Shown piece after piece: positions 60,339-64,000 of a stretch of DNA of 64,000 nt. A program made the position numbers and the translations under genes. The stretch is from Lachnospiraceae bacterium (GTDB lineage: Bacteria; Bacillota; Clostridia; Lachnospirales; Lachnospiraceae), in NCBI GenBank assembly GCA_014803415.1, contig JAAVBZ010000024.1, positions 26,771 to 90,770 on the forward strand, in the 5' to 3' direction. The notes under the pieces were generated by a model. The model was not told the DNA's origin. It searched no databases and saw only the letters and a list, made by a program, of their open reading frames with translations. Each line of letters starts with the position of its first letter. Within the stretch, counting starts at the first letter, position 1.

Positions 60339-60773
60339 ATGGAAACAATAAAAATCAAATATTTTTCTGATAAAATAGAAAAACTGACTTACATAGACGG
60401 AAAATCTGATTGGATCGATCTTCGGGCATCGGAATCGGTGGATCTAAAAAAGGGAGAATTTAAGCTGATTCCTTTAGGTGTTGCCATGGAGCTTCCTAAA
60501 GGATATGAAGCGCATATTGTTCCCAGAAGTTCTACTTTTAAGAACTTTGGAATTATCCAGACGAATCATCAGGGAGTTGTGGATTGTTCCTACTGTGGGG
60601 ACAACGACCAGTGGTTCATGCCGGTCTATGCAGTTCGTGATACTCATATAGAATGCAATGACAGGATCTGTCAGTTCCGGATCATGGAAAATCAGCCAAC
60701 GATCAGCTTTCAGGAGGTGGAAACTTTAGAAGGCACAGACAGAGGAGGATTTGGAAGCACCGGCAAACAATAA
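60339..60773 (+). CDS. dut: Deoxyuridine triphosphatase
   Basis: The protein has 144 residues, of trimeric dUTPase type. The five motifs are visible, in particular [12 protein letters not shown] (motif 2), [19 protein letters not shown] (motif 3), [10 protein letters not shown] (motif 4) and GGFGSTGK (motif 5). It hydrolyses dUTP to dUMP and pyrophosphate, preventing uracil in DNA and supplying dTMP synthesis. Genes for ribonucleotide reduction (nrdD, nrdG) are directly upstream with a gap of 11 bases, which gives a dNTP-supply operon. The ATG follows AGAGGTAAGAGTA. Confidence 0.9.
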   Translation: METIKIKYFSDKIEKLTYIDGKSDWIDLRASESVDLKKGEFKLIPLGVAMELPKGYEAHIVPRSSTFKNFGIIQTNHQGVVDCSYCGDNDQWFMPVYAVRDTHIECNDRICQFRIMENQPTISFQEVETLEGTDRGGFGSTGKQ

Positions 60774-60782
60774 AAACAAATC

Positions 60783-60812
60783 TGTATAAAAAGACTTCTT
60801 TTACCACATAAT
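60783..60812 (+). promoter_or_regulatory. Candidate SigG-type forespore promoter of the spoVAF-like gene
   Basis: GTATA, 18 bases, CATAATG fits the SigG consensus (GHATR, N17-18, CATxHTA) at all but one position. The expected start (about 60820) falls shortly before the AGGAG site of the next gene. SpoVAF in Bacillus is a SigG-dependent gene. Confidence 0.55.
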
Positions 60813-60852
60813 GGTCAATAGACCTAAATATGTGAGTGGAAGGAGTTTTTTT

Positions 60853-62301
60853 ATGGATATAAACGGAATTGATCATTTAAGACAAGATGCAGGAACCATG
60901 AGTTCATCACTTCAGGAAAATATGAGTTACCTGAATAAAAAACTTGATGTGGACAAAAATTTCGATCTGGTTTACAGGGTGATCAAGGTGGGCGGACGAG
61001 ATGCCTGTATGTATTTTATAGACGGGTTCTGCAAGGACGAATTAATGCAGAAAATGCTGCAGTATTTTATGGACCTTAAAGAAGAGGAAATGCCGAAAGA
61101 CGCCCATGAAATGTCCAAGAAATGCATTCCGTACGTAGAAGTTGATCTGCAGGACAGCTGGGATCAGATCATTTATTTTATCATGTCAGGTGTATTTGCG
61201 TTGTTCATTGACGGCTTTGATAAATGTCTTTTGATAGATTCCCGAACTTATCCTGCAAGAGGGGTAACGGAACCAGAAAAGGATAAAGCCCTTAGAGGTT
61301 CCAAGGATGGATTTGTAGAAACTATTGTTTTTAATACTGCTTTGATCAGACGAAGGATCAGAAGTACCAATCTGCGCATGGAAATGTTCCACGCAGGCAA
61401 CAGTTCTCAGACAGATATCGTGCTTTGTTATATGGATAACAGGGTAGATCATGAGTTCCTTGAACAGCTCAAAGAGAGGATATCAAAAATAAAAGTGGAC
61501 GCGCTTACCATGAATCAGGAGAGTCTGGCAGAATGTCTTTACAAAAAGAAATGGTATAATCCTTTTCCAAAGTTTAAATTTACAGAGCGGCCGGATACGG
61601 CTTCAGCCCAGATACTGGAAGGAGATATTGTCATTCTGGTGGACAATTCTCCTTCAGCCATGATCACACCGACTTCTGTATTTGATGTGGTGGAAGAGGC
61701 TGATGATTATTATTTTCCTCCAATTACAGGAACTTATCTGCGGCTTTCAAGGTTTTTAATAGCGATACTGACCTATTTATTGACGCCTACCTTTTTACTG
61801 CTGATGCAAAGACCCGAATGGGTTCCAAAAAGCTTTGAGTTTATTATGGTCAAGGATACCACCAATATTCCTTTGATCTGGCAGTTTCTGCTTTTGGAAC
61901 TGGCCATTGACGGACTTAGACTTGCGGCAGTAAATACGCCGAACATGCTGAGTACTCCGCTGAGTGTTATGGCAGCTTTAGTTTTGGGGGAATTTTCCGT
62001 AAACAGTGGATGGTTCAATTCGGAGGTCATGCTTTATATGGCTTTTGTAGCGATCGCCAATTATACCCAGGCCAGTTATGAACTTGGTTATGCCATAAAA
62101 TTTATGAGGATCATCAATCTGATCTTAACAGCTATTTTCGGAATATGGGGTTATATTGCAGCAATTGTTATTATGATCGTTGCCATTGTTTCCAATAAGA
62201 CCATATCAGGTAAAAGTTATATATATCCCTTGTTCCCGCTCAATTTGAAACAGCTGTCAAAGCGGTTCATACGATACCGCCTTCCGGGGGCAAGAGAATA
62301 G
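60853..62301 (+). CDS. spoVAF: SpoVAF/GerA-family spore membrane protein
   Basis: The protein has 482 residues. The start at 60853 follows GGAAGGAGTTTTTTT; the in-frame extension to 60811 precedes that site and overlaps the promoter. The N-terminal half is the soluble GerA-type domain (RGSKDGFVETIVFNTALIRR; TDIVLCYMDNRVDHEFLEQL; ILEGDIVILVDNSPSAMITP); the C-terminal half has about four to five membrane helices (LIAILTYLLTPTFLLLM; LSVMAALVLGEFSVNSGWF; NLILTAIFGIWGYIAAIVIM). In Bacillus SpoVAF is part of the inner spore membrane and modulates germination. No spoVAA-AE genes lie next to it, so it is an orphan here. Confidence 0.9.
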   Translation: MDINGIDHLRQDAGTMSSSLQENMSYLNKKLDVDKNFDLVYRVIKVGGRDACMYFIDGFCKDELMQKMLQYFMDLKEEEMPKDAHEMSKKCIPYVEVDLQDSWDQIIYFIMSGVFALFIDGFDKCLLIDSRTYPARGVTEPEKDKALRGSKDGFVETIVFNTALIRRRIRSTNLRMEMFHAGNSSQTDIVLCYMDNRVDHEFLEQLKERISKIKVDALTMNQESLAECLYKKKWYNPFPKFKFTERPDTASAQILEGDIVILVDNSPSAMITPTSVFDVVEEADDYYFPPITGTYLRLSRFLIAILTYLLTPTFLLLMQRPEWVPKSFEFIMVKDTTNIPLIWQFLLLELAIDGLRLAAVNTPNMLSTPLSVMAALVLGEFSVNSGWFNSEVMLYMAFVAIANYTQASYELGYAIKFMRIINLILTAIFGIWGYIAAIVIMIVAIVSNKTISGKSYIYPLFPLNLKQLSKRFIRYRLPGARE

Positions 62302-62385
62302 TGTTTCCTGTGATTATTGAAAGATGGAAAAATAAATGATAAGATAGATTTCAGAATAAAATTATCTATCGGGGGAGGATAGGTC

Positions 62386-63264
62386 ATGAAAATACTGAAA
62401 AAAATCGGATGGTTTATAGTTGCTATGCTGCCGGCGCTGCTGTCGTTGATATTGCAGATAGGATGCGGTGTCGGAGTGATAGTCATTTATTTGCTGAAGA
62501 ACATCTTAAGTCAAGAGGGAGTATTTTATTTTGATGATATGATGGTACCGGCTTACAATTTTTATATTGATAATGCCATTTATATCGTGGTATTGTATCA
62601 GATTGTGGCGCTGTTAATATTTGGATGCTGGTATTATTTTGCATATGGGAGGAAGAAAAGACCGGCCGGTACAGAAAAGCCAACTGTTCAGAAACTGGCA
62701 GTGATCGCCGGTCTTGGAATATGTATTCAGGTATTCTTAAGCGGAATATTGAGTTTTATTTATATGCTGAATCCCGGACTGCTTGAGAATTACATGGAAT
62801 TGATGGAAACTGCCGGCATTACAGAATTTACAGTTGTTGCTTTAGTTGCTGCGGTTATACTGGCGCCCATAGGCGAAGAGCTTTTGTGCAGGGGAATTAT
62901 TTTAAGGATTGCCGGTAAAGTAAGTAAGCGCTTTTGGGTTGCAAACTGCATTCAGGCATTTGCCTTTGGCGTGGTTCATGGAAATTGGGTTCAGGGAATC
63001 TATGCGTTCTTTATCGGTCTTGTTTTAGGATACATATATGGAAAATATCGGAACATTTGGATTTGTATGTTCTTGCATGGTGTGATCAACTTCGCCTCCA
63101 ATTTTGTGGATTACTATTATGAACTGTTTCCGGAAGGATATGAGGTTCCGGTTCTGATCTTTAATATAGTTATTACGCTTATTTTAATGATCGTATGTTT
63201 TAAGGTGTTGGGAAAACGGAAGAGTTCGCAGACAGTATTTAGTGGAGTCAATCCCTATGAATGA
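62386..63264 (+). CDS. CPBP (CAAX-type) intramembrane protease
   Basis: The protein has 292 residues and about seven membrane helices. The conserved catalytic motifs are EELLCRG (at about residue 164, EExxxR), FGVVHGNW (FxxxH) and HGVINFA (HxxxN). The family cleaves membrane or prenylated substrates, or serves bacteriocin immunity and maturation; the substrate here is unknown. The ATG follows GGGGGAGGATAGGTC, a strong ribosome binding site. It is between the spoVAF-like gene (84 bases upstream) and the PadR regulator; whether it belongs to either is not clear. Confidence 0.9.
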   Translation: MKILKKIGWFIVAMLPALLSLILQIGCGVGVIVIYLLKNILSQEGVFYFDDMMVPAYNFYIDNAIYIVVLYQIVALLIFGCWYYFAYGRKKRPAGTEKPTVQKLAVIAGLGICIQVFLSGILSFIYMLNPGLLENYMELMETAGITEFTVVALVAAVILAPIGEELLCRGIILRIAGKVSKRFWVANCIQAFAFGVVHGNWVQGIYAFFIGLVLGYIYGKYRNIWICMFLHGVINFASNFVDYYYELFPEGYEVPVLIFNIVITLILMIVCFKVLGKRKSSQTVFSGVNPYE

Positions 63265-63404
63265 ATAAATTAATTAAAAATATAATATTTCTGTTATAGG
63301 AATATAAGAAATAAGGCAGACATGTGAAAACCAGAGCAGTAACAAAGAATTTTAGCTGATTTTTGCAAATAAATCTGTCTTTTTTCTTATGAATATGCTA
63401 TTAT

Positions 63405-63436
63405 TATACAGTACTATATATATAAAGCACTGTATA
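63405..63436 (+). promoter_or_regulatory. Candidate operator of the PadR-type regulator
   Basis: An inverted repeat TATACAGT-N16-ACTGTATA lies about 22 bases before the PadR start codon. A -10-like TATTAT (63399-63404) precedes it. PadR proteins usually repress their own promoter through such AT-rich inverted repeats. The intergenic region 63265-63458 shows nothing else. Confidence 0.45.
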
Positions 63437-63458
63437 TATAAATAAAGAGGGTAAGGAA

Positions 63459-64000
63459 ATGTTATCAAAACCGGCCACTTTACTTTTGGGGATTATTTAT
63501 GAAAAACCGCTTAATGCATATGAGATAACGAAATTGTTAGATTATATGAATATTAAATGGTGGTTCAATGTTTCAGATTCAACGGTTTATACAACATTGA
63601 AAACTTTAGAAAAAAGAGGATTAATTGAAGGAACAATAGAAAGAGTTGGGAATATGCCAGATAGAACGATATATTCTTTAACGGTAAAGGGGGAAGCTGA
63701 ATTAAAAGAAACCATTAAAAAATCTATTCTTCAATTTAGTTATGATACTAATATTTTTACGATAGCTGCTTTTATTATGGATATTTTAGAAGCAGAAGAA
63801 AAGAAAGAATTGTTGGAAAAAAGATTACACATACTGCAATCTTATCTCACGGGAATCAGTAAACAGGATAATGAAACATGGAAACAGGAAGTGCCTGCCT
63901 CTCATGCGGCCAATATAAAGCGCATGATTGATATAGTTAACGCTGAAATATCTGGAACAAAAAGATTATTGTCAGCTTTCGAGGAGGAAGAATGTAATGA
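63459..64000 (+). CDS. PadR-family transcriptional regulator (3' end cut by window)
   Basis: At least 180 residues are visible and no stop codon occurs before the window edge. The N-terminal winged helix (LLGIIYEKPLNAYEITKLLD, followed by VSDSTVYTTLKTLEKRGLIE) is PadR-like, and a helical Vir_C-like C-terminal domain with charged residues (DILEAEEKKELLEKRLHILQ) follows. The start follows AAGAGGGTAAGGAA. Codon use is clearly more AT-rich (TTA, ATA, AGA, GAA) than in most genes of the window, which suggests a more recent origin by transfer. Targets of PadR regulators are often membrane transporters next to them; any such gene lies beyond the window. Confidence 0.85.
   Translation, partial: MLSKPATLLLGIIYEKPLNAYEITKLLDYMNIKWWFNVSDSTVYTTLKTLEKRGLIEGTIERVGNMPDRTIYSLTVKGEAELKETIKKSILQFSYDTNIFTIAAFIMDILEAEEKKELLEKRLHILQSYLTGISKQDNETWKQEVPASHAANIKRMIDIVNAEISGTKRLLSAFEEEECN

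Noticed and set aside
63300-63385. Terminator after the CPBP gene
   Set aside because: A weak pairing of CAGACA with TGTCT before a T run has a loop of about 60 bases and mismatches, so it is not convincing.
1-64000. tRNA, rRNA, CRISPR, insertion sequence, prophage
   Set aside because: Intergenic spaces are all shorter than about 220 bases and were read through; no cloverleaf, repeat-spacer array, transposase or integrase gene was seen. A dedicated tool search was not possible.

Overview
The window is a gene-dense chromosomal segment of a spore-forming, anaerobic Firmicute, most likely a member of the Lachnospiraceae (Clostridia). The grounds are gene content and order: the yceD-rpmF-plsX-acpP-rnc-smc-ftsY and ylxM-ffh-rpsP-khpA-rimM-trmD-rplS blocks, an oxygen-sensitive class III ribonucleotide reductase (nrdD-nrdG), Pta-AckA acetate fermentation, spoIVA and a SpoVAF-type protein for sporulation, strong GGAGG ribosome binding sites and many short AT-rich promoters. 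This assignment is an inference from content; no 16S or tRNA gene is present.

Layout. 1-4078: the tail of an export or lipoprotein-handling cassette (HlyD-type adaptor, a reduced MacB-like membrane protein, a large solute-binding lipoprotein). 4118-6664 (minus): a LacI-type regulator and glucuronate isomerase. 6682-7992 (minus): TmcAL, a tRNA-modifying ligase. 8035-13323: pta-ackA, then the L32/phospholipid/ACP operon and RNase III. 13331-19042: smc-ftsY-threonine deaminase. 19147-22088: YitT membrane protein, GH25 lysozyme, AraC regulator. 22115-27632: signal recognition particle and ribosome block, interrupted by a serpin lipoprotein gene carrying an in-frame amber codon. 27689-33719: two signal peptidases around the ribosome GTPase RbgA, RNase HII, a FliK-like/FlhB-C-like pair, YraN and PgeF. 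33797-37131: two-component system. 37146-38424 (minus): a long PRPP synthetase. 38483-42894: DUF512 protein, Der, PlsY, GpsA. 42913-48230: two anchored extracytoplasmic proteins, a MoxR ATPase with a CoxE-like VWA protein, TyrRS and a YgjP-type peptidase. 48272-49856: spoIVA with a SigE-type promoter. 49908-54483: purine/pyrimidine salvage (PunA, Cdd, MtaD) and a membrane-anchored MutS-like ATPase. 54534-57410: HAD phosphatase, WYL regulator, aminotransferase. 57459-60773: NrdR-box-controlled nrdD-nrdG-dut. 60783-64000: SpoVAF-like protein, CPBP protease and a PadR regulator cut by the window edge.

How the genes work together. Most of the window is housekeeping: translation and protein targeting (Ffh, FtsY, LepB, L19, L32, S16, RimM, TrmD, TyrRS, RbgA, Der), membrane lipid synthesis (PlsX, AcpP, PlsY, GpsA), nucleotide supply (Prs, PunA, Cdd, NrdDG, Dut) and carbon flow to acetate. 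The more individual points are regulatory (near-identical cre-like operators in front of lacI-uxaC and pta; an inverted repeat that fills the spacer of the yceD promoter; tandem NrdR boxes four helical turns apart; SigE- and SigG-like promoters) and genetic (the amber-interrupted serpin, the export-type FliK/FlhB remnants, the membrane-bound MutS homologue and the MoxR/VWA cluster). No tRNA, rRNA, CRISPR array, insertion sequence or prophage was seen. No stretch longer than about 220 bases lacks a gene.
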